DNA of 44,966 nucleotides, from contig NZ_SMBU01000038.1 in NCBI RefSeq assembly GCF_004342485.1, positions 1 to 44,966 of the forward strand, given 5' to 3'. The DNA comes from Roseateles saccharophilus (GTDB lineage Bacteria; Pseudomonadota; Gammaproteobacteria; Burkholderiales; Burkholderiaceae_C). A model generated the notes under the pieces. It saw only the letters and a list, made by a program, of their open reading frames with translations. It was not told the origin of the DNA and searched no databases. Positions 24,997-35,162 of the stretch are shown here, in pieces (the stretch's first letter is position 1; each line of letters begins with the position of its first letter). A program made the position numbers and the translations under genes.

Positions 24997-26817
24997 TCAG
25001 CCGCCCACCGCCTCGCTCAGCCGGAACACGCCGACGATCTCGGCCAGGCGCTGGGCCTGCTCCTTGAGGCTCTCGGCCGCCGCGGCCGACTCCTCCACCA
25101 GCGCGGCGTTCTGCTGCGTCACCAGATCCAGCTGGCCCACCGCCTGGTTGACCTCCTGGATGCCCTGGCTCTGCTCGCGCGCACTCGCACTCAGCTCGGC
25201 CATGATGTCGGTCACGCGCTGCACGCTGGAGACGATCTCGCCCATGCTGGTGCCAGCGTCGCCGACCAGCACGCTGCCGGTGTCGACGCGCTCGGCGCTG
25301 GCGCCGATCAGGGTCTTGATCTCCTTGGCCGCCTGGGCGCTGCGCTGGGCCAGGGCCCGCACCTCGCTGGCGACGACGGCGAAGCCGCGTCCCTGCTCGC
25401 CGGCACGGGCCGCCTCGACGGCGGCGTTCAGCGCCAGGATGTTGGTCTGGAAGGCGATGCCGTCGATGGTGCCGATGATGTCGGCAATGCGGTGGCTGGC
25501 CTCGTTGATGCGCGCCATGGTCTCGACCACCTGGCCGATGATGTCGCCGCCCTGGCGCGCCGCGTCGGCCGCACCACCGGCCAGTTGATTCGCGCTGGCG
25601 GCCGCATCGGCGCTGTGGCCGATGGTGCTGGTCAGTTGCTCCATGGAACTCGCCGTCTGCTGCAGGCTGCTGGCGCTCTCCTCGGTACGCTGGCTCAGGT
25701 CCTGGCTGCCGGCGGCGATCTCGCGTGAGGCCACGGCGATGGACTGGCTGGTGGCGCGCACGTCGAACAGCACGGCCTCGATCTTGGCCACGAACTGGTT
25801 GAAGGCGCGGGCGATGTCGGCAATCTCGTCGCGCCCCTGGTCGGGCAGGCGCCGCGTCAGGTCGCCGGTGCCGGAACCGATCTGGTCCATCGCGTCGCGC
25901 ACCCGCGCCAGGCCCTGCAGCAGCACGCCCACGGCCAGCGCCGACAGCAGCGCCGCCACCAGCGCCACCGCGACCAGCGCGATGCCGGCATTGCTCAGCA
26001 CGTCCGACAGCGCCGCCAGCGCTTCACCGCGATCGGCGGCCAGCACCAGAGTCCAGTCCGTGCCCGGCACGGCGCTGGAGCGCAGGAAGAAATCGCGTTC
26101 GCCGACGTGCGCCTCGGCCAGCGCCGCGCCGTGCTCGGCCGCGCGAGCCAGCAGCGCGGCGTCGACGGCCGGCGACCAGTCGGCCACCGGCTTCAGGCTC
26201 AGCGCAGCATCCGGGTGTGCAAGGATGCGGCCGTCTTTGTCGAGCAGGAAGGCCAGGCCCGAGGGCGTGGGCTTGATCGACTTCAACGTGGCGATGACAT
26301 CGTCCAGCGCCACGTCGATGCCCGCGACGGCGTGCAGCTGGCCGTCGGCCTGGACGGCGCGGGCGAAGCTGACGACCAGCTTCTGCGTCGAGGCGGCGAT
26401 GTAGGGCGCCGTGATGACGGCCGCGTCCGGCTTGGTGGCGGCCAGCTTGTACCAGGGGCGAGCCGTCGGGTCGTAGTCGGCCGCGCGCTGGCGGCTCGGG
26501 AAGGAGACCATGCGCCTGTCGGCGCTGCCGATGTAGGCCAGGTCCAGCCGGCCCGACTTCAACGCCTGCTCCAGCGGTGCGGCGGGGTCGTCCAGCGCGG
26601 CGGCCGGGCCCAGCGCGGAGACGATGTCCTGCTGCTTGCGCACCCAGGCGCCCATGGCACCGGCCTGGGCATCGCCCAGGGCCACCAGCTCGGCATTGAC
26701 CTGGCTGCGTGCATGGTGGCTCACGGCCAGATAGCTGGCCAGCGTGGCGACGCCGACGGCGGCGACGACGATCAGCATGCAGATCGCGATCAGCCGACTC
26801 TTGATGGTGTTCAACAT
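24997..26817 (-). CDS. dCache methyl-accepting chemotaxis protein under a c-di-GMP riboswitch
   Basis: This 606-residue chemoreceptor has TM1 at about 8-30 ([20 protein letters not shown]), a double-Cache periplasmic domain at about 35-275 ([47 protein letters not shown]), TM2 at about 280-305 and HAMP. The signalling hairpin has the conserved tip [20 protein letters not shown] and [19 protein letters not shown]. It ends [10 protein letters not shown], so it has no CheR-docking pentapeptide. dCache domains of this type often bind amino acids or other small ligands. The ligand here is unknown. The gene has a 268-base leader with a GEMM-I riboswitch, so its expression probably follows c-di-GMP levels. 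Confidence 0.95.
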   Translation of the reverse strand: MLNTIKSRLIAICMLIVVAAVGVATLASYLAVSHHARSQVNAELVALGDAQAGAMGAWVRKQQDIVSALGPAAALDDPAAPLEQALKSGRLDLAYIGSADRRMVSFPSRQRAADYDPTARPWYKLAATKPDAAVITAPYIAASTQKLVVSFARAVQADGQLHAVAGIDVALDDVIATLKSIKPTPSGLAFLLDKDGRILAHPDAALSLKPVADWSPAVDAALLARAAEHGAALAEAHVGERDFFLRSSAVPGTDWTLVLAADRGEALAALSDVLSNAGIALVAVALVAALLSALAVGVLLQGLARVRDAMDQIGSGTGDLTRRLPDQGRDEIADIARAFNQFVAKIEAVLFDVRATSQSIAVASREIAAGSQDLSQRTEESASSLQQTASSMEQLTSTIGHSADAAASANQLAGGAADAARQGGDIIGQVVETMARINEASHRIADIIGTIDGIAFQTNILALNAAVEAARAGEQGRGFAVVASEVRALAQRSAQAAKEIKTLIGASAERVDTGSVLVGDAGTSMGEIVSSVQRVTDIMAELSASAREQSQGIQEVNQAVGQLDLVTQQNAALVEESAAAAESLKEQAQRLAEIVGVFRLSEAVGG

Positions 26818-26823
26818 GCGCGG

Positions 26824-26872
26824 GTCTTTCGTGGTTTCGAAGCGAGGCCTGGCGGCAACGTTCGCGAAAGAC
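26824..26872 (-). promoter_or_regulatory. Predicted expression platform of the riboswitch (RBS-sequestering stem)
   Basis: On the minus strand GTCTTTCG (26872-26865) can pair with CGAAAGAC (26831-26824). The second arm contains the GAAAGA that is the best ribosome-binding candidate, 9 bases before the chemoreceptor ATG. Sequestering it would reduce translation. That the aptamer controls this stem is inference. Confidence 0.45.
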
Positions 26873-26920
26873 GAGGCAACGCCCGACGCACGCGGCGCCG
26901 GACGGACAACCCGGGAGGAT

Positions 26921-27006
26921 TGGCAACCCCGCTATCGTGGCCCGATGACGGAGATCGGGCGGTAGACCGGAGGCTTTGCGACCCCGTCTTTCAAGCGGGT
27001 GTGCCA
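26921..27006 (-). ncRNA. Cyclic di-GMP-I (GEMM-I) riboswitch
   Basis: Read on the minus strand, the leader contains the full GEMM-I signature. P1 is TGGCA (27006-27002) with TGCCA (26925-26921), followed by the conserved CACC. A GNRA-type hairpin CCCGCTTGAAAGACGGGG comes next, then CGCAAAGCCTCCGG (the tetraloop-receptor strand), a variable P3 stem GCCCGAT...ATCGGGC, and the 3' GATAGCGGGGTTGCC. This agrees closely with the well-studied Vibrio cholerae Vc2 aptamer. It lies about 104 bases upstream of the chemoreceptor ATG, on the same strand. GEMM-I RNAs bind c-di-GMP and switch genes for motility, adhesion and signalling. I saw no second copy in the window. Confidence 0.93.
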
Positions 27007-27019
27007 GGAGAAGGCGCGG

Positions 27020-27047
27020 ATTGTCGCCACTCCTTGACTTTCATCAA
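27020..27047 (-). promoter_or_regulatory. Candidate promoter of the riboswitch-chemoreceptor transcript
   Basis: On the minus strand TTGATG (27047-27042) and GACAAT (27025-27020) are spaced by 16 bases, each matching the sigma-70 hexamers at 4 of 6. The predicted start near 27013 lies just before the P1 stem of the riboswitch. A 6-bp stem (CCTTGA/TCAAGG, 27032-27049) overlaps it. This is a fair candidate only. A flagellar sigma-28 promoter was not seen. Confidence 0.45.
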
Positions 27048-27085
27048 GGGTTTACCCCAACCCTCATCGCCCGGCGCGCATTCCG

Positions 27086-30000
27086 TCACGCCCGCGCTAG
27101 CACCGGCGCCAGGGCCAGGCCCGTGTGGCTGCCGCTGGCCACCACCTGCTCCGGCGTGCCTTCAACCACGACGCGCCCCCCGGCGTCCCCGCCCTCCGGC
27201 CCCAGGTCCAGCACCCAGTCCGCCTCGGCGATGACGTCGAGGTCATGCTCGATGACGACCACCGAATGCCCGCCCGCCACCAGCCGGTGCAGCACGCGGA
27301 TCAGCTTCTCGACGTCGGCCATGTGCAGGCCCACGGTCGGCTCGTCCAGCACGTACAAGGTATGCGGCGCCTTCTGGCCGCGGCGCGTCACGTCGTCGCG
27401 GACCTTGACCAGCTCGCTGACCAGCTTGATGCGCTGCGCCTCGCCGCCCGACAGCGTCGGCGAGGGCTGGCCCAGCGTCAGATAGCCCAGGCCGACGTCC
27501 TTCAGCAACTGCAGCGGATGCGCGATGGACGGCATCGACGCGAAGAACTCGACGGCCTCGTCCACCTCCATCGCCAGCACGTCGCCGATGCTCTTGCCGC
27601 GCCACGACACACCCAGCGTCTCGGGGTTGAAGCGCTGGCCGTGGCATTGGTCGCAGGGCACCTTCACGTCCGGCAGGAAGCTCATCTCGATGGTCTTCAC
27701 GCCCTGGCCCTCGCAGCCCGGGCAGCGGCCCTCGCCGGTGTTGAAGCTGAAACGGCCCGGCGCATAGCCGCGCGCCTTGGACTCCAGCGTCTCGGCGAAC
27801 AGCTTGCGGATCGCGTCCCAGAAGCCGATATAGGTGGCCGGGCAGGAGCGCGGCGTCTTGCCGATGGGGGTCTGGTCGACCTCCAAAACTCGGTCCACCT
27901 GCTCGTGCCCGGTGATGCCGTCGCAGCCGGCCCACTTGCTAGGCGCCTTGCGCAGCGGCACGGCCACGGCCATGTTCGCGAGGAGCACGTCGCGGGCCAG
28001 CGTGGACTTGCCGGAGCCCGACACGCCGGTCACGGCCACGAGGCGGTGCAGCGGCACGTCGACCGTCACGGCCTTCAGGTTGTGCAGGGCCGCGTTCAGC
28101 ACCGTCAGCCGGGGCGCGTCGGCCTCGATTGCGCGGCGCGGCTGCAGCGGGTGAATCAGCGGCCGGGCCAGCATGCGGCCGGTCGTCGATTCGGGCTGCA
28201 GGGCCAGTTGCGCCGCCGTGCCTTCGGCCACCACGCGGCCGCCGCGCTTGCCGGCGCCGGGGCCGATGTCGATGATGTGATCGGCACGGCGGATGGTGTC
28301 CTCGTCGTGCTCGACGACGACCAGGGTGTTGCCCTTGTCGCCCAGCGTGGCCAGCGCCTTCAGCAGGATCTGGTTGTCACGCGGGTGCAGGCCGATGGTG
28401 GGCTCGTCCAGCACATAGCAGACGCCCTGCAGATTGCTGCCGAGCTGGGCCGCGAGGCGGATGCGCTGGGCCTCGCCGCCCGACAGCGTGGGCGCCGCGC
28501 GGTCCAGCGTCAGATAGCCCAGGCCGACCTCTTCGAGGAACTCCAGCCGACCGAGGATCTCGCTGACGACGTCGCGCGCGATGTCGGCATCGCGCCCTTC
28601 CAGCATCAGGCCGCGCACCCAATCGCGCGCCTGGCCCACGCTCCATGCGGCGACCTCGCCGATGCCCTTGGCCTCGAACTCGACCGAGCGTGCCGTCGGG
28701 TTCAGCCGCGTGCCATGGCAGTCCGGGCAGGGGGCGTCGGTCAGGCCCTCGACCTCGGCCTCCTCGGCCGGGAAGCTCTGCTCGCGGCCACGGTTGTCGT
28801 CGGCCTGCACGCTGTCGTCCAGCGCCTTGCGCTGCTCGCGGGTCAGCTGCAGGCCGGTGCCGACGCAGCTGCCGCACCAGCCATGCTTGGAGTTGTAGGA
28901 AAACAGCCGCGGATCCAGCTCGGGGTAGCTGGTGCCGCAGACCGGACAGGCGCGCTTGGTGGAGAAGACCTTGACCGTGCCGACGCCGGCGCCGGTCGCG
29001 CCGCCCTGGAGGCTGAGGCCGTCCAGCGGCGCCAGCAGATGCAGCACGCCCTTGCCGATGTCCAGCGCCTTGGCGAGCAGCTCGCGCAGCTCGGCCTCAC
29101 GTTCCGGCGCGACGACGAGGTCGCCGACGGGCAGCTCCAGCGTGTGCTCCTTGAAGCGGTCCAGGCGCGGCCAAGGCGAGGTGGGCAGGAACTCGCCGTC
29201 CACGCGCAGGTGCGTGTGGCCGCGGCCCTTGGCCCATTTGGCGAGGTCGGTATAGACGCCCTTGCGGTTGACGACGAGAGGCGCGAGCAGGCCGACATGC
29301 TGGCCGCGGTAGTCGCGCATCAGCTGGGCCGCGATGGACTCGACGCTCTGCGGCCGCACCGGCGCGCCGTCCTTGACGCAATGCTGAACGCCCAGCTTCA
29401 CATAGAGCAGGCGCAGGAAATGCCAGACCTCGGTGGTCGTCGCGACCGTGCTCTTGCGGCCGCCGCGCGACAGGCGCTGTTCGATGGCCACGGTGGGCGG
29501 GATGCCCCAGACCGCATCCACCTCGGGCCGGCCGGCCGGCTGCACGATGGAGCGGGCGTAGGCGTTCAGCGATTCGAGGTAGCGACGCTGGCCTTCGTTG
29601 AACAGGATGTCGAAGGCCAGCGTGGACTTGCCGGAGCCGCTGACGCCGGTCACGACATTGAACTTGCCGCGCGGGATCTCGACGCTCAGGCCCTTCAGGT
29701 TGTGCTCGCGCGCGTTGACGATCCTGATGGCCTCATCGGCCGCACGGCGCGCCTTGATGAGCTGCTGCAGCGGCCGCCCCTCCTCCACGGCCACGGCCGG
29801 GCGGTCCATGTGCAACGCGTAGTCGCGCAGCGCGGCGGCGGTGTGCGAGCCGACATGCCGGGCCACTTCCTCCGGTGTGCCGACGCAGACTAGCTCGCCG
29901 CCGTCCTCGCCGCCCTCGGGGCCGAGATCGATCAGCCAGTCGGCCGCGCGGATGACGTCGAGGTTGTGCTCGATGAGGATCAGCGAGTGGCCGGCGCTCA

Positions 30001-32710
30001 AGAGCTTGCGCATCGCGCGCATCAGCTTGGCGATGTCGTCGAAGTGCAGGCCGGTGGTCGGCTCGTCGAACAGGAAGAGCGTGCCCTTCTTCGCGACGCC
30101 GAAGCGCGGGTTGCTTGCCGCCTCGGCCAGGAAGCCGGCCAGCTTCAGGCGCTGCGCCTCGCCGCCCGACAGCGTCGGCACCGGCTGGCCCAGGCGCACG
30201 TATTCCAGGCCCACGTCGACGATGGGCTGCAGCTTGGTGACGACGGCGCGCTGCTCGCTGAACAGGTTCACCGCCTCGGCGACGGTCAGCTCCAGCACGT
30301 CGGACACGCTGAGGTCGCGCTCCTTCAGCGTGAGCTTCACGTCCAGCATCTCGGCGCGGAAGCGCTTGCCGTCGCAGTCCGGGCAGCGCAGGTAGACGTC
30401 GCTGAGGAACTGCATCTCGACATGCTCGAAGCCCGAGCCGCAACAGGTCGGGCAGCGGCCGTCGCCGGCGTTGAAGCTGAACATGCCGGCCGTGTAGCTG
30501 CGCTCGCGGGCCACCGGCGCCTCGGCGAACAGCTTGCGGATCTCGTCGAAGGCGCCGACATAGCTGGCCGGGTTGGAGCGCGCCGTCTTGCCGATGGGCG
30601 ACTGGTCGACGAAGACAGCGTCGGCCAGATGGTCGGCGCCCAGCAGGCGCTCGTGCGCGCCCGGCGTCTCGGTGGCCTTGCCGAACTGGCGCGCCAGCGC
30701 CGGGTAGAGCACGTCCTGCATCAGCGTGCTCTTGCCCGAGCCGGACACGCCGGTCACGACGACCATGCGCTGCAGCGGGAACTCGACGGACACGCCCTTC
30801 AGGTTGTGCTCGCGCACGCCTTCGAGGATGAGCCTGGGCGTGTTCTCCTCGACGAGGCGCTTCAGACCCATGCCGACATGCTTGCGTGCGCCGAGGTAGG
30901 CGCCGGTCAGCGTGTCCGCCGCGCGGATGGTCTCGGGCGTGCCGTCGAAGACGATCTGCCCGCCGCGCTCGCCGGGGCCGGGGCCCATGTCGATGAGGCG
31001 GTCGGCCGCCAGCATGACGGCCGGGTCATGCTCGACGACGACCAGGGTATTGCCCGCATCGCGCAGCCTCTGCATGGCCTGCACGATGCGGCCCATGTCG
31101 CGCGGATGCAGGCCGATGCTGGGCTCGTCCAGCACGAACAGCGTGTTGACCAGCGAGGTGCCCAGCGCCGTCGTCAGGTTGATGCGCTGCACCTCGCCGC
31201 CCGACAGCGTGCGGCTCTGGCGGTCCAGCGTGAGATAACCCAGTCCCACGTCGCAGAGATAGCGGCTGCGGTGGCGGATCTCGTCGAGCAGCAGCTTCAG
31301 CGCCTCGTCCAGCATGGTGCTGGGCAGCTGCAGGCCGTCGACGAAGTCGCGCAGGCGCTGGATGGGCAGCTGCATCAGGTCGTGCAGGCTCAGGCCCGGC
31401 AGCGCCTCGAGCTGCTCGCGCGACCAGTCCACGCCCACCGGCAGGAAGCGCTGCGCGGCCGGCAGCGCCGCATCCGCCAGCGCCTTGGCGCCGACGCGCC
31501 ACAGCAGCGCCTCGGTCTTCAGCCGCGCGCCGCGGCAGCTGGGGCATTCGGTATAGCTGCGGTATTTGGACAAGAGCACGCGGATGTGCATCTTGTAGGC
31601 CTTGCTCTCCAGGTAGTCGAAGAAGCGCCTGACGCCATACCACTGCTTGTTCCAGTTGCCGTTCCAGTTCGGCGTGCCGGCGATGACCCAGTCGCGGTGG
31701 GCCGCCGACAGGTCCTTCCATGGCGTGTCGCGCGGTATGCCGGCCTCGCCGGCATACCTCAGCAGGTCTTCCTGGCAGTCCTTCCAGGCCGGTGTCTGCA
31801 TGGGCTTGATGGCACCGTTGCGCAGGGTCTTGCGCTCGTCGGGGATGACGAGGCCGAGATCCACGCCGATGACGCGGCCGAAGCCCCGGCAGGCCTCGCA
31901 GGCGCCGAACGCGGAATTGAACGAGAACAGCGCCGGCTGCGGGTCGGCGTAGCGGATGTCGCTTTCGGGACAGTGCAGGCCGGTGGAGAAGCGCCACAGC
32001 GTGGCGCCGTCGTCGCCGACGTGAACATTCACCCGACCCGCGCCGCGCTTCAGGCAAAGCTCGATGGCCTCCATCGCGCGCTGCTTGTCGGCGCCCAGGA
32101 TGCGGAAGCGGTCGGCCACCACGTCCAACACTTTTTTACCTTCGACCTCGCGCTCGCCCTGCACGCGCGTGAAGCCGCTGGCGGCCAGCCACTGCTCGAC
32201 CTGCTCCGCGCTGGTGTTGGCCGGCAGTTCGACCGGGAAGGTCAGCACCATGCGCGGGTCGCCCACTGCTTCAGCACGCGCCATCAGCTCCGCATGGATG
32301 CTCTGCGCCGTGTCATGCCGGACCGGCAGCGCCGTCTTGCGGTCGAACAGCTCGGCCGCGCGGGCGTACAGCAGCTTCAGGTGGTCGTTCAGCTCCGTCA
32401 TCGTGCCGACCGTGGAGCGGCTGGTGCGCACCGGGTTGGTCTGGTCGATGGCGATGGCCGGCGGCACGCCGTCCACACGGTCCACGGCGGGGCGGTCCAT
32501 GCGGTCCAGGAACTGGCGCGCATAGGCGGAGAAGGTCTCCACATAGCGGCGCTGGCCCTCGGCGTAGAGGGTGTCGAACACCAGGCTGGACTTGCCCGAG
32601 CCGCTCGGCCCGGTGACGACGGTCAGTTCGGCGGTGCGCAGGTCAAGGTCGAGGTTCTTGAGGTTGTGCTGCCGGGCGCCCCGGATGCGGATCAGACCAT
32701 CAGACGACAT
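27086..32710 (-). CDS. uvrA: Double-length UvrA (four ABC ATPase cassettes)
   Basis: This 1874-residue protein is about twice the usual UvrA length and consists of two UvrA-like halves. Walker A motifs lie at about 35 (GPSGSGKSS), 655, 1023 and 1563 (GVSGSGKST). LSGGE signatures lie at about 500, 847, 1409 and 1752. Zinc-finger Cys pairs occur in both halves ([74 protein letters not shown]). The second half repeats the start block ([20 protein letters not shown]). UvrA finds DNA lesions and loads UvrB in nucleotide excision repair. A tandem form carries both protomers of the dimer on one chain. The ATG at 32710 is used. A TTG 4 codons upstream is possible. Confidence 0.93.
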   Translation of the reverse strand: MSSDGLIRIRGARQHNLKNLDLDLRTAELTVVTGPSGSGKSSLVFDTLYAEGQRRYVETFSAYARQFLDRMDRPAVDRVDGVPPAIAIDQTNPVRTSRSTVGTMTELNDHLKLLYARAAELFDRKTALPVRHDTAQSIHAELMARAEAVGDPRMVLTFPVELPANTSAEQVEQWLAASGFTRVQGEREVEGKKVLDVVADRFRILGADKQRAMEAIELCLKRGAGRVNVHVGDDGATLWRFSTGLHCPESDIRYADPQPALFSFNSAFGACEACRGFGRVIGVDLGLVIPDERKTLRNGAIKPMQTPAWKDCQEDLLRYAGEAGIPRDTPWKDLSAAHRDWVIAGTPNWNGNWNKQWYGVRRFFDYLESKAYKMHIRVLLSKYRSYTECPSCRGARLKTEALLWRVGAKALADAALPAAQRFLPVGVDWSREQLEALPGLSLHDLMQLPIQRLRDFVDGLQLPSTMLDEALKLLLDEIRHRSRYLCDVGLGYLTLDRQSRTLSGGEVQRINLTTALGTSLVNTLFVLDEPSIGLHPRDMGRIVQAMQRLRDAGNTLVVVEHDPAVMLAADRLIDMGPGPGERGGQIVFDGTPETIRAADTLTGAYLGARKHVGMGLKRLVEENTPRLILEGVREHNLKGVSVEFPLQRMVVVTGVSGSGKSTLMQDVLYPALARQFGKATETPGAHERLLGADHLADAVFVDQSPIGKTARSNPASYVGAFDEIRKLFAEAPVARERSYTAGMFSFNAGDGRCPTCCGSGFEHVEMQFLSDVYLRCPDCDGKRFRAEMLDVKLTLKERDLSVSDVLELTVAEAVNLFSEQRAVVTKLQPIVDVGLEYVRLGQPVPTLSGGEAQRLKLAGFLAEAASNPRFGVAKKGTLFLFDEPTTGLHFDDIAKLMRAMRKLLSAGHSLILIEHNLDVIRAADWLIDLGPEGGEDGGELVCVGTPEEVARHVGSHTAAALRDYALHMDRPAVAVEEGRPLQQLIKARRAADEAIRIVNAREHNLKGLSVEIPRGKFNVVTGVSGSGKSTLAFDILFNEGQRRYLESLNAYARSIVQPAGRPEVDAVWGIPPTVAIEQRLSRGGRKSTVATTTEVWHFLRLLYVKLGVQHCVKDGAPVRPQSVESIAAQLMRDYRGQHVGLLAPLVVNRKGVYTDLAKWAKGRGHTHLRVDGEFLPTSPWPRLDRFKEHTLELPVGDLVVAPEREAELRELLAKALDIGKGVLHLLAPLDGLSLQGGATGAGVGTVKVFSTKRACPVCGTSYPELDPRLFSYNSKHGWCGSCVGTGLQLTREQRKALDDSVQADDNRGREQSFPAEEAEVEGLTDAPCPDCHGTRLNPTARSVEFEAKGIGEVAAWSVGQARDWVRGLMLEGRDADIARDVVSEILGRLEFLEEVGLGYLTLDRAAPTLSGGEAQRIRLAAQLGSNLQGVCYVLDEPTIGLHPRDNQILLKALATLGDKGNTLVVVEHDEDTIRRADHIIDIGPGAGKRGGRVVAEGTAAQLALQPESTTGRMLARPLIHPLQPRRAIEADAPRLTVLNAALHNLKAVTVDVPLHRLVAVTGVSGSGKSTLARDVLLANMAVAVPLRKAPSKWAGCDGITGHEQVDRVLEVDQTPIGKTPRSCPATYIGFWDAIRKLFAETLESKARGYAPGRFSFNTGEGRCPGCEGQGVKTIEMSFLPDVKVPCDQCHGQRFNPETLGVSWRGKSIGDVLAMEVDEAVEFFASMPSIAHPLQLLKDVGLGYLTLGQPSPTLSGGEAQRIKLVSELVKVRDDVTRRGQKAPHTLYVLDEPTVGLHMADVEKLIRVLHRLVAGGHSVVVIEHDLDVIAEADWVLDLGPEGGDAGGRVVVEGTPEQVVASGSHTGLALAPVLARA

Positions 32711-32925
32711 GGTGGGGCTCAAATCGACAAAGGCGAGCAGTGTAGGGAGGCCGGATGACGAAAACTGTCAGCACGCCCCGGGGCGACAGGCGCTTGATCC
32801 GCCGCCCCGGGCGGCCAGGTTTCACCGTATTTGCGGGGCGGCGGGTTGCGCCCGCGCCCCTCTGCGGCAACAATGGTCTGCGCCTGCAAAAGGCCTATAA
32901 CTACAACTTGTACGAGGACATGGGG
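32711..32925. other. Divergent intergenic region between uvrA and the receiver protein
   Basis: About 215 bp separate the two starts. For the plus-strand gene, TATAAC at 32896-32901 is a plausible -10 without a good -35. For uvrA, CTGACA and TACACT are visible on the minus strand but 21 bases apart, too far for a standard promoter. No LexA-type CTGT-N8-ACAG box was found, so SOS control of this uvrA is not supported here. Confidence 0.35.
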
Positions 32926-33438
32926 ATGGACAAGTCGAGGCCGCCTGCCGTGGCGCCTGTGCATACGCCGATCTGGCTCAGCGCCGCCCAGGGCGACCCG
33001 GATACCGGCGCGCCCGAGCCGGGCGGCAGCGACCTGTCCGCCGGCCGCCGCCAGCCCCTGGTCCTGCTCGTCGAGGACAACCACATCAACCAGGTCGTCG
33101 CGCTGGAGTTCCTGGCGCTAATGGGCGTGCAGGCCCGCCTGGCAAAGAACGGCCTCGAAGCCCTGGCCTCCTGCATCGACGCGGCGCCCGACCTCGTGCT
33201 GATGGACATCCAGATGCCCGGCATGGACGGCCTGGAATGCGCCCGCCGCCTGCGCGCCGAGCAGCGCGAGGGCCGGCTGCCCGGCTTCCCCATCCTCGCG
33301 CTGACGGCCCACGCGCTGGACGCCGACGTGGCCGCCAGCCTGGATGCCGGCATGGACGAGCACCTGACGAAGCCGCTGGACTTCGTCGCGCTGCGCACCC
33401 GGCTGCAGCGCTGGCTCAGGTTGCCTGAGCCGAATTGA
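32926..33438 (+). CDS. Single-domain response regulator (receiver)
   Basis: This 170-residue protein has a Pro-rich, probably disordered N-terminal 45 residues. One receiver domain follows: VLLVEDNHINQVVALEFL, phosphoacceptor Asp about 94 in LVLMDIQMPGMDGLE, ALTAHALDADV and Lys in HLTKPLDFVALRTRL. The EDNHINQ and MDIQMPGMDG motifs are those of receivers normally attached to hybrid kinases, so it probably accepts phosphate from a hybrid or phosphorelay protein elsewhere. ATG 32926 has GAGGA 8 bases upstream. The ATG two codons earlier sits too close to it. The longer open frame is not supported. Confidence 0.83.
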   Translation: MDKSRPPAVAPVHTPIWLSAAQGDPDTGAPEPGGSDLSAGRRQPLVLLVEDNHINQVVALEFLALMGVQARLAKNGLEALASCIDAAPDLVLMDIQMPGMDGLECARRLRAEQREGRLPGFPILALTAHALDADVAASLDAGMDEHLTKPLDFVALRTRLQRWLRLPEPN

Positions 33439-33608
33439 GGCCCCTCGTCCGGCCTCGCTCCGGCTGAACGCCGGCGAGTCCAGCCGGTCCCCCAAGGGGA
33501 CGGCGATGCTTGCCGGATTGACCGGCAAGCACATCGCCCAAGGCGGGCCGGCTTGGGAGCGGCCCGGCGCTCGGCCCGCGACCGGCGGCCTTTCATAATC
33601 GCCGGGCC
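33439..33608. other. Intergenic region with repeat module, 170 bp
   Basis: This space holds the structured repeat listed separately and no open frame of interest. The malonyl-CoA ligase start at 33609 lacks a clear ribosome-binding site. TTTCATAATC directly before it is the only A/T-rich patch. Confidence 0.4.
33489..33570. repeat. Structured intergenic repeat / possible terminator
   Basis: A 15-bp stem with a two-base bulge (GGCGATGCTTGCCGG 33502-33516 against 33522-33538) is flanked by an outer CCCCCAAG and CTTGGGAG pair. The 3' side contains CTTGGGAGCGGCCCGGC, the reverse complement of a 17-mer inside the S9 peptidase gene (23464-23480). It lies 50 bases after the receiver stop and could end that transcript. 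The shared 17-mer suggests a dispersed repeat family in this genome. Confidence 0.6.
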
Positions 33609-35117
33609 ATGAACCTCTACACCGCCCTGCGCGCCGGTTTCCCGGCCGACCTCGATTCGACCGCCATCGATGCCGAAGGCGCCCTCTACAGCTGGCGCGA
33701 CCTCGAGCGCGGCAGCGCGATGCTGGCCAACTGGCTGGACCGGCTGGCCCTGCCCGCCGGCAGCCGCGTCGCGGTGCATGCGGACAAGAGCGTCGAAGGC
33801 CTCGTCCTCTACCTCGCCGTGCTGCGTGCCGGCCATGTCTACCTGCCGCTGAACCCGGCCTACCACGCGGCCGAGCTGGAGCACTTCATCGCCGACGCGG
33901 CGCCGGCCGTGGTGGTGTGCGCCGGCCGGAACTTCGGCTGGGTCAGCAAGCTGGCCTTCCAGCGCGGTGTGCGCTGGGTCTTCACGCTCAACGACGACCG
34001 CAGCGGCACGCTGCTGGACCGGGCCGCACAGATGGGCGATGTGCACATGCCCGCCGAGCGCGCGGCCGGCGATCTCGCCGCCATCCTCTACACCAGCGGC
34101 ACGACGGGGCGCAGCAAGGGCGCGATGCTCAGCCACGGCAACCTGCTGAGCAACGCCGAGACCCTCAAGGCCTACTGGGACTGGAAGCCCGACGACGTGC
34201 TGCTGCACGCCCTGCCCATCTTCGACGTGCACGGCCTCTTCATCGCCTCGCATGGCGCCCTGCTGAACGGCAGCCGCATGCTGTGGTTCAACAAGTTCGA
34301 CGCGGCGGCCGTTGCGCGCCGCCTGCCCGAGGCCACCGTCTTCATGGGCGTGCCCACGCTGTACACGCGGCTGCTGCATGAGAAGCAGCTGGACTGCCGC
34401 CACATGCGCCTCTTCATCAGCGGCTCGGCGCCGCTGCTGGCCGAGACCTGGCATGACTGGGAGGCCCGCACCGGCCACCGGATCCTGGAGCGCTACGGCA
34501 TGAGCGAGACGCTGATGCTGACCTCCAACCCCTGCCGCGCCGAAGACGGCGCGCGCATGCCCGGCACGGTCGGCCGGCCGCTGCCCGGTGTGGGCCTGCG
34601 CGTCGTCGGCGACGACGGGCGGGCCTGCGCCACCGGCGAGATCGGCGGCGTGCAGGTGCGCGGGCCCAATGTGTTCGGCGGCTACTGGCAGATGCCGGAG
34701 AAGACGGCCGAGGAGTTCACCGCCGACGGCTGGTTCAGGACCGGCGACGTCGGCCGGCTCGACGAGGCCGGCTACCTGACGCTGATCGGCCGCAGCAAGG
34801 ACCTCATCATCAGCGGCGGCTTCAATGTCTACCCGGCCGAGGTCGAGGGCTTCCTGAACGAGCTGCCCGGTGTCGGCGAATCGGCCGTCATCGGCGTGCC
34901 CCACGAAGACTTCGGCGAAGCCGTCGTCGCCGTCATCACCGCCCGCGGCCAGCCCGACCCGGACGCGCTGATCGCGGCCTTGAAGGCGCACATCGCCGGT
35001 TTCAAGGTACCCAAGCGCATCCTCGTCGTGCCCGAGCTGCCACGCAACGCGATGGGCAAGGTGCAGAAAAAGCTGCTGCGCGAGCAGCACGCCGCAGTGT
35101 TCGCCACACCAGGCTGA
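33609..35117 (+). CDS. matB: Malonyl-CoA synthetase-like acyl-CoA ligase
   Basis: This 502-residue adenylate-forming ligase has the P-loop LYTSGTTGRSKGAMLSHGN near 160, LLHALPIFDVHGLFIASHGA (the malonyl-CoA ligase hallmark, usually LPIFHVHGL), RYGMSETLML, the hinge region GWFRTGDVGRLDEAGYLTLI and GRSKDLIISGGFNVYPAEVE. The catalytic Lys lies in LPRNAMGKVQKKLL. It should join malonate (or methylmalonate) to CoA with ATP and supply malonyl-CoA for fatty acid or polyketide synthesis, or for detoxification of malonate. The His-to-Asp change in the PIFHVHG motif is noteworthy and could alter substrate choice. No malonyl-CoA decarboxylase or malonate carrier gene is next to it, unlike the mat operon layout. 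Confidence 0.85.
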   Translation: MNLYTALRAGFPADLDSTAIDAEGALYSWRDLERGSAMLANWLDRLALPAGSRVAVHADKSVEGLVLYLAVLRAGHVYLPLNPAYHAAELEHFIADAAPAVVVCAGRNFGWVSKLAFQRGVRWVFTLNDDRSGTLLDRAAQMGDVHMPAERAAGDLAAILYTSGTTGRSKGAMLSHGNLLSNAETLKAYWDWKPDDVLLHALPIFDVHGLFIASHGALLNGSRMLWFNKFDAAAVARRLPEATVFMGVPTLYTRLLHEKQLDCRHMRLFISGSAPLLAETWHDWEARTGHRILERYGMSETLMLTSNPCRAEDGARMPGTVGRPLPGVGLRVVGDDGRACATGEIGGVQVRGPNVFGGYWQMPEKTAEEFTADGWFRTGDVGRLDEAGYLTLIGRSKDLIISGGFNVYPAEVEGFLNELPGVGESAVIGVPHEDFGEAVVAVITARGQPDPDALIAALKAHIAGFKVPKRILVVPELPRNAMGKVQKKLLREQHAAVFATPG

Positions 35118-35162
35118 GGCAGCCCCCGCGCCGCAGGGCCGCGCGGCACAATGGTCCGCCCG

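Noticed and set aside
32711-32925. A possible LexA box near ACTGTCAGC upstream of uvrA
   Set aside because: Only one half of the palindrome is present. There is no CTGT-N8-ACAG arrangement.
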